From: Coenobita brevimanus
Taxonomy: Eukaryota; Arthropoda; Malacostraca; Decapoda; Coenobitidae
Length of the DNA: 64,000 nt
Direction of reading: 5' to 3'
Assembly: GCA_032717465.1 (NCBI GenBank)
Contig: CM064732.1
Coordinates: forward strand, 28,253,156 to 28,317,155
The notes under the pieces were generated by a model, which saw nothing but the letters and a program-made list of their open reading frames with translations, was not told where the DNA came from and made no database searches. Each line of letters opens with the position of its first letter. The first letter of the stretch is position 1. This document shows, one piece after another, positions 25,374 to 37,182 of this stretch. The position numbers and the translations under genes were made by a program.

Positions 25374-26762
25374 TTGAGTCAAGGTAAACTACCTGATATT
25401 TGGAAAAAAGCAAATATTGTCCCCTTATTCAAGAAAGGAAATAGACAAAATCCACTCAACTACCGACCAGTATCACTGACCAGTGTTGTAAGCAAGGTAT
25501 TAGAAAAACTTATAAGAAAAGCTTGGGTAAATCATCTAGAAGAACACAGTATGATAACAGAAAGACAGTTTGGTTTCAGAAAAGGAAAATCATGCGTTAC
25601 TAATCTGTTGAGCTACTATGACAGAGTAACAAACACAATACAGGAAAGGGAAGGATGGGTGGACAGTATCTATTTAGATTTCAAGAAAGCATTTGACACT
25701 GTACCACACCAGAGACTTTTATGGAAACTGTACCATCAAGGAGGAATTCGAGGCAAACTGTTTTGTTGGATGCAAGACTTTCTCATAAAAAGAGAAATGA
25801 GGACAGTACTAAGAGGAAACTACTCACCATGGAAAGAAGTGACTAGTGGAGTACCACAGGGTTCAGTGCTGGCACCAATCATGTTTTTAGTGTATATAAA
25901 TGATATAAACAATAACAATGGAAATGAGAGCTATCTGAATATGTTTGCAGATGATGCAAAAATACAAAGGAGAATTACTAACACAGACTCTTGTAAAGAG
26001 CTACAAGAAGAATTAAAAAAACTTCATGAATGGAGTAGTACATGGCAAATGGAATTCAATGTGGACAAGTCTCATGTAATCAAGTTTGGTAAAAGTGGAA
26101 AAAGACCTGATTGGGATTATAAGTTAGGAAATAAAACCCTATACACATCAGAAAGAGAGAAAGACCTAGGTGTGATTATCAATAACAGACTATCTCCGGC
26201 TGACCACATCAGCGAGAAGGTACGGAACATGTATACACTGCTTGCAAATATGAGAATAGCATTCACATACATAAATGAAGACATGCTAAGAAGGATAATA
26301 ACATCATTCATTAGACCAACCCTGGAATATGCATCAGTAGTCTGGAGTCCTCATCTCAAAAAGCACATAGACAAGATTGAAAAAGTTCAAAGGGCCGCTA
26401 CAAGATGGATACCAAGCTTAAGGGACCTAAGCTACGAAGAAAGACTAAATAAACTGAATCTACCAACACTACAGGAGATAAGGAAAAGAGGTGACATGAT
26501 AATGCTATATAAATGCATATCAGGAAAGCAGAAAATAGACATAAATGATTACTTAACATATGAAGAAGCATCAGCACGAGGACACTGCAAAAAACTGCAT
26601 AAGAAGAGAGGTGATAAAGATGTAAGGAAATTCAGTTTCCCAAACAGAGCAATTGATCAATGGAATGCACTACCGAATGAAATAGTGTGTGCCAAAACAA
26701 TTCACAAATTTAAGGATATGTACGATAAATATGGTTTAAGACACGGGACAGTACGAGCTTGA
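25374..26762 (+). CDS. LINE G reverse transcriptase, intact 462-codon frame
   Basis: RNA-directed DNA polymerase of a LINE, which would copy the element RNA at a nicked target. Motifs in order: DIWKKANIVPLFKKG at 8-22, NYRPVSLTSV at 29-38, RQFGFRKGKS at 64-73, YLDFKKAFDTV at 100-110 (first catalytic Asp 102), SGVPQGSVLAP at 158-168, FADDAK at 191-196 (catalytic Asp pair), EKDLGVIINN near 263-272, and the usual C-terminal tail. All catalytic residues are kept. The first Met is a frame artefact: coding similarity extends upstream through the stops at 25311 and 25067, so the natural product is longer. It is the longest uninterrupted RT frame in the window. Confidence 0.9.
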   Translation: MSQGKLPDIWKKANIVPLFKKGNRQNPLNYRPVSLTSVVSKVLEKLIRKAWVNHLEEHSMITERQFGFRKGKSCVTNLLSYYDRVTNTIQEREGWVDSIYLDFKKAFDTVPHQRLLWKLYHQGGIRGKLFCWMQDFLIKREMRTVLRGNYSPWKEVTSGVPQGSVLAPIMFLVYINDINNNNGNESYLNMFADDAKIQRRITNTDSCKELQEELKKLHEWSSTWQMEFNVDKSHVIKFGKSGKRPDWDYKLGNKTLYTSEREKDLGVIINNRLSPADHISEKVRNMYTLLANMRIAFTYINEDMLRRIITSFIRPTLEYASVVWSPHLKKHIDKIEKVQRAATRWIPSLRDLSYEERLNKLNLPTLQEIRKRGDMIMLYKCISGKQKIDINDYLTYEEASARGHCKKLHKKRGDKDVRKFSFPNRAIDQWNALPNEIVCAKTIHKFKDMYDKYGLRHGTVRA

Positions 26763-26811
26763 CTCATTCCTGTAAAGATACAATTAGGTAAGAACAATTA
26801 GGTAGGTAAGA

Positions 26812-28688
<1,877 letters not shown>

Positions 28689-29153
28689 TACCTCCGCCAA
28701 GGAGGTTATGTTTTACCCAGCGTTGGTTTGTCTGTTTGTTAGAAGGAATACTCAAAAAGTTGAGAACGGATTTCAATCAAATTATAGGGAAGGGCTTGCC
28801 ATGGTCCAAGAAAGAAATTATTAAATTTTGGGTCGGATCCGGATCCGGATCCGGAGAATCCCCACCAATGTCGCCAAAAGTTCTCAATGAGTTTTAATGA
28901 AATGTCGTGGAAAGGTAAGCCATGAGACAAGAAAGAATTGATAAAATTTTGGGGCCTATCCGGATCTGGATCCGTATCCTATATCCACGGACTCGGATCC
29001 GGGATTACTTGAAAAGTTATGAACGAATTTAATGAAATTTTGTGGAATGGTGGGCCATGGCCCAATGAACAAACGATTACATTTCGGGATGGATTCTATA
29101 CCCACGGATCCGAATGCGGATAATTTTTGATGTCAATGGCATTGGCGAAGGTA
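28689..29153. mobile_element. Short inverted-repeat element with three GGATCC-type internal units
   Basis: The left end TACCTCCGCCAA (28689-28700) and the inverted right end TACCTTCGCCAA (29142-29153) match at 11 of 12 positions. If the outermost TA is a target duplication, this would be Tc1/mariner-like. Internally a ~120-bp unit occurs three times (from about 28748, 28880 and 29010). Each has an AAAAGTT..GAACG-type start, AATGAAATT, GCCATGG or GCCATGAG and ATTTTGGG, leading to CGGATCCGGATCC-type words. No protein is encoded. Confidence 0.65.
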
Positions 29154-29570
29154 TGCACTCTCTGACAGCTTTTTACTTACTGTCTTTATTCATCTGTTCA
29201 TCATATTCTGCCTTATTTGTCTGATGCTCTATATTTCCTTATAGCTGTCCATCTTACAGGCTCTTTATATATTCCGCCATTTCTAGTCTATGGAGTTCTG
29301 TGTCAGTTATTATCTCGTCAGTAATTGCCTAGTATAACATTATTTTCTTTTGGAAAGCTCTCTTATTCCGTCGTTATTTATCTCCTAGCTTATCTATTTT
29401 ATTTTAGTTCCAATATACTCTTCTTTATTTATCTTTTTTTTAAAGTCCGGCTCACCTATTAGCCTATCTTTCCAGCTATCTTTCCCTGCTTTTGCGAAGT
29501 TTTTTTTTTTTTTTTTTATCTACAAATCCTACATGTCTTTCGTTCCTTTCTACTCTGTCTGTCTGTCATA
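29154..29570. other. T-rich spacer
   Basis: Pyrimidine-rich, with a T-run at 29499-29517. No feature is recognised. Confidence 0.5.
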
Positions 29571-29587
29571 TATATATATATATATAT
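29571..29587. repeat. Short (TA)n at 3' end of 5S-derived element
   Basis: The TA tract follows the element's GGCAATGAATGAATAT end on the minus strand. Confidence 0.9.
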
Positions 29588-29802
29588 TCATTCATTGCCA
29601 GACGCCATGTATCCCAGACGGGGTGGCCAATGGCTTAGAGTTAATTGTTTTACAGGGAGGGGCACTAATCCTCCACCAACCCCACTTGACACGTAGGGAT
29701 GCCAACAGCATCTGGTGTTCCCAGGCGGTCACCCATCCAAGTACTAACCAGACCCAACGTTGCTTAACTTCGCTGATCGGATGGGAAGCGTTATACTCAA
29801 CC

Positions 29803-29805
<3 letters not shown>
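29588..29805 (-). mobile_element. 5S-rRNA-derived SINE (or 5S retropseudogene with tail)
   Basis: On the minus strand, 29801 down to 29701 reads as 5S rRNA from about position 18 to the 3' end. It includes CCGATC, AGTTAAGCAACG (A-box region), TTAGTACTTGGATGGGTGAC (C-box) and GCCTGGGAACACC. It ends at GTTGGC. A ~110-bp unrelated tail follows (29700-29588), then (TA)n. The first ~17 bases of 5S are missing and replaced by TA repeat, so the copy is 5'-truncated. The fusion of a 5S head with a tail fits the SINE3 design. Confidence 0.75.
29701..29801 (-). ncRNA. 5S rRNA-like sequence, 5'-truncated
   Basis: The internal Pol III type 1 promoter elements (A-box, intermediate element, C-box) are all recognisable. 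The 5' strand of helix I is lost, so a functional ribosomal 5S product is not expected. No T-run terminator follows at the 5S 3' end; the sequence continues CATCCCTACG. Confidence 0.8.

Positions 29806-29866
<61 letters not shown>
29806..29866. repeat. (TA)n at 5' end of 5S-derived element
   Basis: A perfect TA tract. Confidence 0.95.
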
Positions 29867-29868
<2 letters not shown>

Positions 29869-30066
29869 TGGTACCAGCAAATAAAAGTGAAATATCTCTA
29901 AATTAAACCAACTTGAAATCAAGACCTTTCCACTTCATTTTAAAGTGAATGACCAAAGTCAAACAGTTTGGTAAATTTTAGCACTAAATCGATGACATTA
30001 CAACGTAAAATACCTAAATAAAATTCTTACTTAAAATTACAAAAATATTTTTACATTTTTACTCAC

Positions 30067-30162
30067 CAAGACACATATTTTTCTCCAGTACATATCCCTC
30101 AGCACACTTGTCACACATGTCTGAGCCATCACCATTACAACCATCACAAGACTTGTCACACT
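30067..30162 (-). CDS. Host exon: furin-like / CRELD-like cysteine-rich module
   Basis: On the minus strand an acceptor TTTTACCTGCAG is followed by 96 bp with no stop, then the consensus donor GTGAGT (30061-30066). Both introns are phase 1, so this is a symmetric 1-1 exon as in modular extracellular proteins. The exon codes 31 full codons with six Cys spaced C-x3-C-x2-C-x7-C-x2-C-x10-C, including CDGCNGDG and CDKCAEGYVLEKNMC. That spacing and the GY after the fifth Cys match furin-like repeats of CRELD proteins (ER-resident or membrane EGF-containing proteins). Other furin-repeat proteins are possible. No neighbouring exon was found within the window. It is the only host coding sequence I can support here. 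Confidence 0.7.
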
Positions 30163-30319
30163 CTGCAGGTAAAAATAAGCAGTGATAAGCAGGACAAGTA
30201 CACATCAAGCAAAATAGAAAGATGGGAAGAAACAAATACTATTAAGATATACTATTAAAATACTGCAGTTTTAAAAACACAGACCTGTCGTTGTGGTGGT
30301 CAAAGATTTTAGGTTCATA
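30163..30319 (-). other. Intron sequence upstream of the exon
   Basis: AT-rich, non-coding. It begins with the acceptor at 30163-30174 (minus strand). Confidence 0.6.
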
Positions 30320-30536
30320 TGCGATGCCTGGTGGTCTAGCTGTCAAAGACACCAGTCCTGTGCTGTGAGATGGTTTGAATCCCCAGGCATGCCAGAGTTG
30401 TACCTATCATGCCATGCTACCAAGAGTGTGGGCTGATCAGCGCTGGGCAACCTCACACTAAGTGAGAGGTCCGCACTCACACTTCTGCATACGCACTTTG
30501 GCCTCTTCCGCACCCACACTTCCGCACACCTCTGAG

Positions 30537-30538
<2 letters not shown>
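30320..30538 (+). mobile_element. S4: tRNA-derived SINE
   Basis: A perfect A-box (TGGTCTAGCTG, 30332-30342) and a B-box with one mismatch (GGTTTGAATCC, 30372-30382) sit 30 bp apart, as in a tRNA. A ~150-bp body follows, and the copy runs into (TA)n. It lies about 160 bp upstream of the cysteine-rich exon, inside the presumed intron and antisense to that gene. Confidence 0.75.

Positions 30539-30606
<68 letters not shown>
30539..30606. repeat. (TA)n at S4 3' end
   Basis: A perfect TA tract. Confidence 0.95.
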
Positions 30607-30608
<2 letters not shown>

Positions 30609-31200
30609 TGGCCACTGCAAACGAAAATTCAGTTCCGCAGCACAAATCCGCCAACTAAAAAAAAAAAAAAATCCTTGCGCAGCACAAATCAGCAAAATTC
30701 TTGGAATTTGTTGTTCCATAAATGCAGAAACGCAATAGCAAACAGTTTTCATCCCTTTCAGTACCTCGGGATCAGCTTCGTTTTCTTCATTAGAGGATTA
30801 TATTAAGTTTAGAATGATATTTTTCATAATCAATGGGTTAAAAATCATCCCTAGTTACTCATGCACTACAGTTAAATTTTTATTTACTTTATTCTGACTA
30901 ACAATAGATGTCTTTATTAAGTTTGGAAATTGTCTAAAACAATGAATGGGATATATAAAATTAGAGCTACAGTAAAACTAAAATATATATATCAATTAGT
31001 GTTAGTAGTATATAAAACTGATTTTACTAAATAACAAGAGTAAATCCTTCACTGTTGTATATAAATGAATTAAATTATTACATTTCACAGCTCATCCTTG
31101 ACAAGTTGACACACCATTCCACCTCTACTCCTCGGCTCTAACCTCCTCAGTCCTCACTGCCTTGTCACAGACTCCTATCCATTGTGATATTTTCTTTTAG

Positions 31201-31252
<52 letters not shown>

Positions 31253-31431
31253 CCCTCTATCCTTCCAACAAACTATCACACTGATCCTTTTCCTTTTTAC
31301 ACTGACCTCTCTGACGTTACAGATTTTGCTCATTCCCCTTCCACCTACCACGTCGTCTTTTCTCCTCTAGGACTACATTTACACCATCTATCCATCCATC
31401 CATCCATCCACCCACCATACTAACGCTCTAT
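30607..31431. other. Unrecognised AT-rich spacer with CT tract
   Basis: (CT)n lies at 31204-31250 and a (CCAT)n run at about 31388-31411. No coding feature is recognised. Confidence 0.5.
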
Positions 31432-31435
31432 GTAT

Positions 31436-32921
31436 TGCTACGTCCCCATCCCACACTGCCACAAGCTCCAACAGCAGTAGTTCAGTATAGGAAAGACGTT
31501 GCCCAGGGAGTTCTTCTTCCTATGGTCAGCCTTTAGGAGTACAGCACACAATATCAGCTCAGGCGTCTACATAAACACTGGCTTCTTACATTCACTGTTT
31601 TTATTTTTTAAATAATTACACCTAATGCTTTCCAACTTCACTTCACTGTTTTCACAAGCACTGGAGCTATACAAACTTTACTAACTGCAATTACACTTAA
31701 TGCTTGACCACAACACTTCACTATTTTCATGAGTACCGATGATATACAGACTTCAGTAACACATCACTGTTTGCCAACAACACTTCACTATTTTCACAAG
31801 TACTGATACTATACAAACTTCACTACACTGAAACTGCTCTACACTCAAACTGAACTGAAAACCGACTGAACTGCCTCTAGTCTTTTCTCCATCTTTGTGT
31901 AAGCTTTCATTACTCTCAAACTTCTACATTTTTTCACAGTTCTTGTGTATTCGAGAGAAAGTAAGCACAGTTAACAACTTGGAGACAACAAAAACATGCC
32001 AGAGCTGTCCCACACTGCACAGCACTCTAAATTATTTAGCGTACAAACTTAAATTAAATTACATAATTTAACAAGGAATCACATAACTGAAACATTATTG
32101 ACAAAAAGAGCACAATAATTAATGCATAACTTACAAAACAACTATGCTTACAAAGAGCAGGCAAATTGACAACTCTGAATCATTATTGAAGTCACAGAGT
32201 GTGCAGTGAGGTTGGATGGTGAGGATATGGAGAATGTGAGTGCATTCAAGTACTTGGGTAGTGTGATGAGTAAGGATGGAACTTTGGGGGATGAAGTAAA
32301 TGAAAGGGTACAGCAGGGAAGGAAGGTTGTTGGTACACTGAAAGCAGTGATGAGAAATAGGGAGGTGAGTATGGAAGTTAAGAAGTCACTGCATGATGGT
32401 ATTGTGATCCCTACCCTGACGTATGGAAGCGAGGCGTGGACCTTGCAAGAAGGGAACAAGTCAAGAGTGAGAGCAGTGGAAATGAGTTACTTGAGAGGAG
32501 CATGTGGAGTGACGTGGAGGGACAGGTTGACGAATGAAGAAGTGAAGGAACGTTGTGAGGTAGATGTGGATGTGGTTGAAAAGATTAGGAGAAATACACT
32601 GAGGTGGTTTGGATATGTGGAGAGGATGGAGAATGAAAGACTGACTAAGAGGGTGTATGTAGGTGAGGTGGAGGGAGGGAGAGGGAGGGGTAGACCGAGG
32701 ATGAGGTGGAGGGATGGAGTTGAGAGGTATATGAGGGAGGGGGGGGTGAGTTGGGGGGAGGGGAGTCAAATGGTGGGTGACAGAGTGACCTGGAGGCGTT
32801 TTGTCTGCGGCCACCCTTTGCGGGATAAGGGCGTCGGGCTATAGATAGATAGATAGATAGCTAACATAAACATCGGGAATCAGTGAGAAACTTCTTGACC
32901 ACCCAACTGGCAAATCCTGAC
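31436..32921 (-). repeat. 3' LTR of Gypsy-like element, split by LINE D1
   Basis: Homologous to 36359-37178. Shared words include CCCCATCCCACACTGCCACA, AACACTGGCTTCTTA and ACTTACAAAACAACTA. Interrupted at 32178-32860. The end next to the internal region has diverged after CAAATCC. Confidence 0.85.
32178..32860 (+). mobile_element. LINE D1: 5'-truncated RTE-like copy nested in the LTR, (TAGA)n tail
   Basis: The frame 32206-32844 (212 codons) encodes the C-terminal third of an RTE-like polyprotein: SAFKYLGSVMSKDGTLGDEV, YGSEAWTLQEG, the RWFGYVERMENERL region, and GRGRGRPRMRWRDG. The stop codon TAG is itself the first TAGA unit of the tail (32840-32860). The catalytic RT core is absent through 5' truncation. 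Compared with the intact LTR at 37091-37115, about 15 bases of target are missing and no duplication is obvious. Confidence 0.85.
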
Positions 32922-33684
32922 AAAACTACACAACATATACAAACATTAACCTTAACCCTAATGAAACATCTAACTATACACAAAATAATCCTTCAAGTTA
33001 TCAGGTCTTCTTCCATGCCAAATTTCGATGACGATTTAACTCCTCCACACAGTCCACCTCTCCAGGAAGATCTTGATCCTCTTCCTGATGCACTTTTTCT
33101 CTTGGGAAACTGTCACCATCCTCTTGCACTTCAGCTCCTTAGTCCCCCTCAACATCCTCAGCTGCGGGAGAGCACGTTTCCTCAGAGACGTCCCAGCTGT
33201 ACTGTCCTGGCCCATGGTACTGCCACAGACAATTCACGTGTACCACCTTTGGGAGAGATTTCCTGCCTCCCTGAATCCGGTAAGTAACATCTGATAGGCG
33301 GTCCAACACAGTGTAATATACATCCCATGGGCTCTGAGGCTTCGGTGACTGTCCGTTCTTTCGCTGAGGACTGTATAACCAACTTGGTCACCATCCTTGA
33401 AGCTCACCTCACTGCCTTGGCACCATACTTGCACTTCATCACTTCTCCTGAAAACTTAAGGGCTCGTCACACTTAATGATGTACCTCAGCCAGCCTTTCC
33501 TGAAGATGCTTCACATACTGTAGCTGGAGGTGTCTGTAGGCAGCTCTTCACCAGGTGGTCTTCCCATTAACAAGTCAACAGGTAAGTGCAACTTGTGACC
33601 CAACATCAGTTTTGCAAGAGTGTAGCTAATGGACTCATGGGATGCAAACCGATATGCCATAATCAACGCAGGTAATTTCTGATC

Positions 33685-34273
33685 TCATTCTGTCTGTCCC
33701 TGTATGTAGTACTTGGCTAGTTCTTGTCCCAGGGTCCAGTTGAATTTCTCCACCATCCGCTCTGACTGTGGCCTAAATGGGGTCGTCCTGGTCTTCTTGA
33801 TCCCCAATAACTTGCAGCATTCATGGAAGACAGCAGACTCGAAGTTTCTACCCTGGTCTGAATGTAGCTCTTGTGGCATCCCAAAATGACGGAAGAACTG
33901 GTCAACCAACAACTGAGCAACAGTAGCAGCCTCATGATCAGTGAGGGTGTAGGCCTCTGGCCACTATGTGAAGTAGTCCATGACGACAAATTATAGACCA
34001 GTTTCCTCTATCAGTGAGTGGCAAAGGTCCAGCAATGTCCACCATGACTCTTTCCATCGGTGCACCCACTTGGTACAGCTGAAGAGGGGTGCAACCACAT
34101 TTCTTGGGTCCCTTCTCGGCACAGAGTACATCACAGCCCCAACACCACTCTTCAACATCCTGATGCATGCCAGTCCAGTGGAACCTATGTTGCAGCCAGC
34201 TTGGAGTTTTCTTTACTCCCAGGTGCCCACTAGTGATCTGGTTATGGGACTCACCTAAGATCTTGGACCTCAT
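33685..34273 (-). pseudogene. Gypsy-like integrase remnant
   Basis: The upstream frame (33938-34273) has the zinc-binding His-His and Cys-x2-Cys pairs (TSGHLGVKK, CWGCD) and the first catalytic Asp in MVDIAGPLP. The downstream frame (33685-33912) has the second Asp (HSDQGRNFES) and the Glu region (QSERMVEKFN). A frameshift separates the two. Integrase inserts the reverse-transcribed DNA into the genome. The 3' continuation (32922-33684) shows no clear chromodomain or envelope. Confidence 0.85.
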
Positions 34274-34513
34274 CTACTTCGAAACCACCAGTTGCCAATA
34301 CTTGCAGTGGCCATCGGGTGTCTCCCACTGATGCTCCAGTAGTCCGTTATTCAAACAAAGAAGGTCCCACTGACTCCAGTAGCTGCTGGTCGCAGGGCTT
34401 AACCTGGAAAGATGGTCACACTGTATTCTGCTGCAGCCACGCTAGCACTGGTTGTAAATCTGCATCCTCCATCTGCATCCTCTTCAGGTCTTCTCCATCT
34501 GACACTGACCCTG

Positions 34514-35188
34514 TCACTTCATGCTAAGATTCCCATTCCTGCTACACTGTTTGCCGTCCATTCCTCCATCTTCTCGCACACTATTCATCAAGGTTCTGCT
34601 GCATTTCCTCAGTGGTGGGGCTTCTTGGGAAAAACTGACTGGTTGTTGCCTCTCGTCACCAGCCTTCACTAATTTACCCTCATCCTTTTCATTTGGACAA
34701 CCACAGCTGAAGTGTCCCACCTTACCACATGCCCAACACCCATTTTTCGCAATCAGGGATTTCCTTGCACTGTTCTGTTCTCGGTCCTTCTTCCATTTGT
34801 GACAATCCTCCTCCTTGTGTCCTGGCTTCCCGTTGAACCAGCAGTCTCGTCTGGTCTGCTCCTGTTCCCTCTTCCACTTGTAGCAGTCCTCTTTTCTGTG
34901 TTCTGGCTTTTCACAGTACCAGCAACTTCCTACAAATTTTTCCATTTTGTATACCTGCCCTTTTAATGCTTTGAATCTTACACTACAACTTGCCTGAAAA
35001 GTGAATGTACCAGACCTGATGTAGGACTCACATTCTAGAGGCCTGGCTAGTGCTTCTTGTATGCTTCTCGGTTGTTCCTGCAACACCTGCACTTTCAACT
35101 CTGCACTATCAAGTGCATCGATAAACTGGTCCGTAAGAAGAATAGCCAACAGGTTACAGTAGGTGCTGCTCCAGAGTATGCCTTGCAT
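34514..35188 (-). pseudogene. Gypsy-like gag C-terminus with zinc knuckles
   Basis: Three CCHC-type knuckles are visible. CWYCEKPEHRKEDC is intact (C-x2-C-x4-H-x4-C). CWFNGKPGHKEEDC has lost its second Cys to Asn. CWACGKVGHFSCGC is intact. These bind element RNA during packaging. The downstream polymerase is deleted. Confidence 0.8.
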
Positions 35189-35652
35189 GCCATACTCTCC
35201 AGGTCATGAGCAAACTGCTGTAGGGGTTTGCCTCGAGCCTGTACACGGCTCCAGAATCTTGCTTTGTAAACCTCAGTCTGGTACATGGTCCCATATCTGC
35301 ATTCCAGCACTTCTACTGGGGACTGATAACTGCTCCCCTCCAGCACTGACATCCAGCCCAGAACCTCCATTGCGGCACCCTTAAGGCTAGTAGAAAGCTG
35401 AACTGCCCTCTGCCCATCATCCCAACCATTCTGATCTGCAAATAACTCAAACTGTGCACGGTAAGCTTCCCAAGATACTCTACTATCAAATTCCTGAGGT
35501 TTCTTTTTAACTGGACCCCCATTATAGCCATGCACTTCACTGGTTTGGGGCCTAAAAATTGGGGCATCATAATTAATGCCAGGACTTAAAACTTCTGCAT
35601 TCTGATTGTTCACCCCTTTAATGCTACCCTTTAGACGCTTGGGAACCGTCAA
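35095..35652 (-). pseudogene. Gypsy-like gag core
   Basis: The 185-codon frame carries a retrotransposon gag signature: WEAYRAQFELFADQNGW, then AVQLSTSLKGAAMEVL, then an F-x-S-R-x-Q-like block (ARFWSRVQARGKPLQQFAHD). This capsid-like region forms the particle shell. It is out of frame with both the N-terminal coiled coil and the zinc-knuckle segment. Confidence 0.8.
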
Positions 35653-36307
35653 GATTCACCATACACTGCCCATTCTTTTCATATGCTCCCTGTACACTAA
35701 CCTGAGGCTCAGCAGTGAAATATTTCTCTACAGCTTCAGTTTTCTCACTAATTAGCTTCATAATATGGTCGACTACATGATTCAGCTGGTTATCTACATG
35801 CTGTTTGCACTCCGTCACTATTTCCTCACTAATTGTCTTCAACTGGTCGTCTACATGCTGTTTGCACTCGGTCACAGTATTGTTTACCTCATACTTCTTC
35901 CGCCGTAGCTCAGCGTGTACCTCGTCCTTCAATTGTTCCTGTTCTTCCTTCATTTCCCCCATAAAAACATCTAGCTGTCCTTGCATCCTCAGTTGTAATT
36001 CCCTCTGTTGCTCCTGTAATGCCTCTTGGAGCTGTTCCCTCTGTACTCGCAATTGTTCGTTGATTTCGTTCCTGAGCTCTTTCTGTTCTTCACTTTGGGT
36101 CTGTAATTGTTCATTCTGTCCTTCATTCTGTGCCTGTAGTCCTTCATTCTGTGCTTGTAGTTGGACACTTTGTGCTTGTAACTGGACACTTTGTGCTTGT
36201 AATTGTTCTTGTTCTTTCTTTTGTCCCTGTAATAGCTTCATGATTGCAGCCAGTGATACCTCGTCCTCCTGCCCAGCTCGCGATCTTGTCTGTAAACCTG
36301 CCTCCAT
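35624..36307 (-). pseudogene. Gypsy-like gag N-terminus, coiled coil
   Basis: The probable start Met is at 36307, just after the primer-binding-site-like segment; open sequence upstream of it lies in the LTR. After MEAGLQTRSRAGQEDEVSL comes a long Gln/Glu-rich coiled coil with repeated QLQAQSV and GLQAQNE heptads. Two copies of a TECKQHVDDQLK-type unit then follow. This is a typical multimerisation region. The antisense Cys-rich frame over this segment is a shadow. Confidence 0.7.
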
Positions 36308-36358
36308 GTCGAAGGTTAGAATCACTGTAGCCCTTAATAATCCCACTCTTGACACCAG

Positions 36359-37178
36359 TGTTATGTCCCCATCCCACACTGCCACAAGCAGTAGTTCAGT
36401 ATAAGAAGGACGTTGCCCAGTGAGTTGTTCTTCCCACGGTCAGCCTTTAGGTGTATGGCACACAAGATCAGCTCAGGTGTCGTAAATAAACACTGGCTTC
36501 TTAAGTTCACTGTCTTTTTTTTTTTTTTTTTTTTTCCAAGTAATTACCCTTAATGCATTCCAATTTCACTGTTTTCACAAGCACTGGAGCTATACAAACT
36601 TTACCAATTGCAATTACACTTAATGCATGACAACAACACTTCACTGTTTTCACGAGTACCAATGATATACAAACTTCAATAACACTTCACTGTTTGCCAA
36701 CAACACTTCACTATTTTCACAAGTAATATACAAACTTCACTGCACTGACACTGCACTACACCCAAACTGAACTAAAAACCGACTGAACTACCTCTAGTCT
36801 CTTCCCCATCCTTATATAGGCTTGCATTACTCTAGAAACTTCTACATTTTTCCACAATTCTTGTGTATTCCAGTGAGAGAGAGAGCACAATTACCAGTTT
36901 GGAGACAACCAAAACATGCCAGACCTCTCCCACACTGCACAACACTCTAAATTATTTAGCATTCAGACTTAAATTACATAATTTAACAAGCAATCACATA
37001 ACTAAAACATTATACAGAAAAAGAGCACAAAAATTATTGCGTAACTTACAAAACAACTACGCTAACAAACAGCAGACAAACTGGCAACTTTGGCTCGTAC
37101 CAGAACTAGCTACCATAAACGTCACGAATCAGTGGGCAGCTTCTCGACCACCCAACTAGCAAATCCCGCTTCTTAGCA
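36359..37178 (-). repeat. 5' LTR of Gypsy-like element
   Basis: 820 bp, TGTTAT...TTAGCA. It contains a T-run at 36517-36537 (plus strand). Divergence from the 3' LTR is plainly visible, so the insertion is not recent. Confidence 0.85.
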
Positions 37179-37182
37179 GTAT

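Larger units (their letters stand above)
23895..26811 (+). mobile_element. LINE G: CR1/Jockey-like non-LTR retrotransposon, youngest-looking of its type here
   Basis: A broken endonuclease N-terminus (about 24010-24460, with IILTGDFNTNIN) is followed by the open frame 24470-24994 (LDLIFTRQQND, GKSDHAVLNYNF). A frameshifted linker (24995-25373, with GKASGPDEIS) leads to the long RT frame 25374-26762. The tail has two imperfect AATTAGGTAAGAACA-type repeats (26780-26812), then (CA)n and (TA)n. Only a few stops and one frameshift separate the parts. Confidence 0.85.
31436..37178 (-). mobile_element. Gypsy-like LTR retrotransposon, internally deleted, with nested LINE
   Basis: Two related LTRs (31436 to about 32921, and 36359-37178) bracket gag and integrase remnants on the minus strand. 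The outer ends are TGCTAC (31436) and TTAGCA (37178), flanked by GTAT at 31432-31435 and 37179-37182, a 4-bp target duplication. A primer-binding-site-like segment starting CTGGTGTCAAGAGTGGGA follows the 5' LTR (36341-36358). Gag, three zinc-knuckle positions and integrase survive. The protease, reverse transcriptase and RNase H expected between 34514 and 34273 are deleted. Frames are broken, so the element is dead. Confidence 0.85.

Noticed and set aside
29701..29801. Functional 5S rRNA gene
   Set aside because: The first ~17 bases are missing and no T-run terminator follows; TA repeat replaces the 5' end.
31090..31130. Minus-strand reading ending in KDEL plus stop, tempting as the end of an ER-resident CRELD-like protein
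   Set aside because: It lies upstream of the cysteine-rich exon in the direction of transcription, has no convincing acceptor and is preceded by a stop; coincidence is likelier.
35805..36404. 199-codon Cys/Ser-rich frame on the plus strand
   Set aside because: It is antisense to the Gln/Glu-rich coiled coil of the Gypsy-like gag; the Cys codons are complements of Gln/Ala-type repeats.
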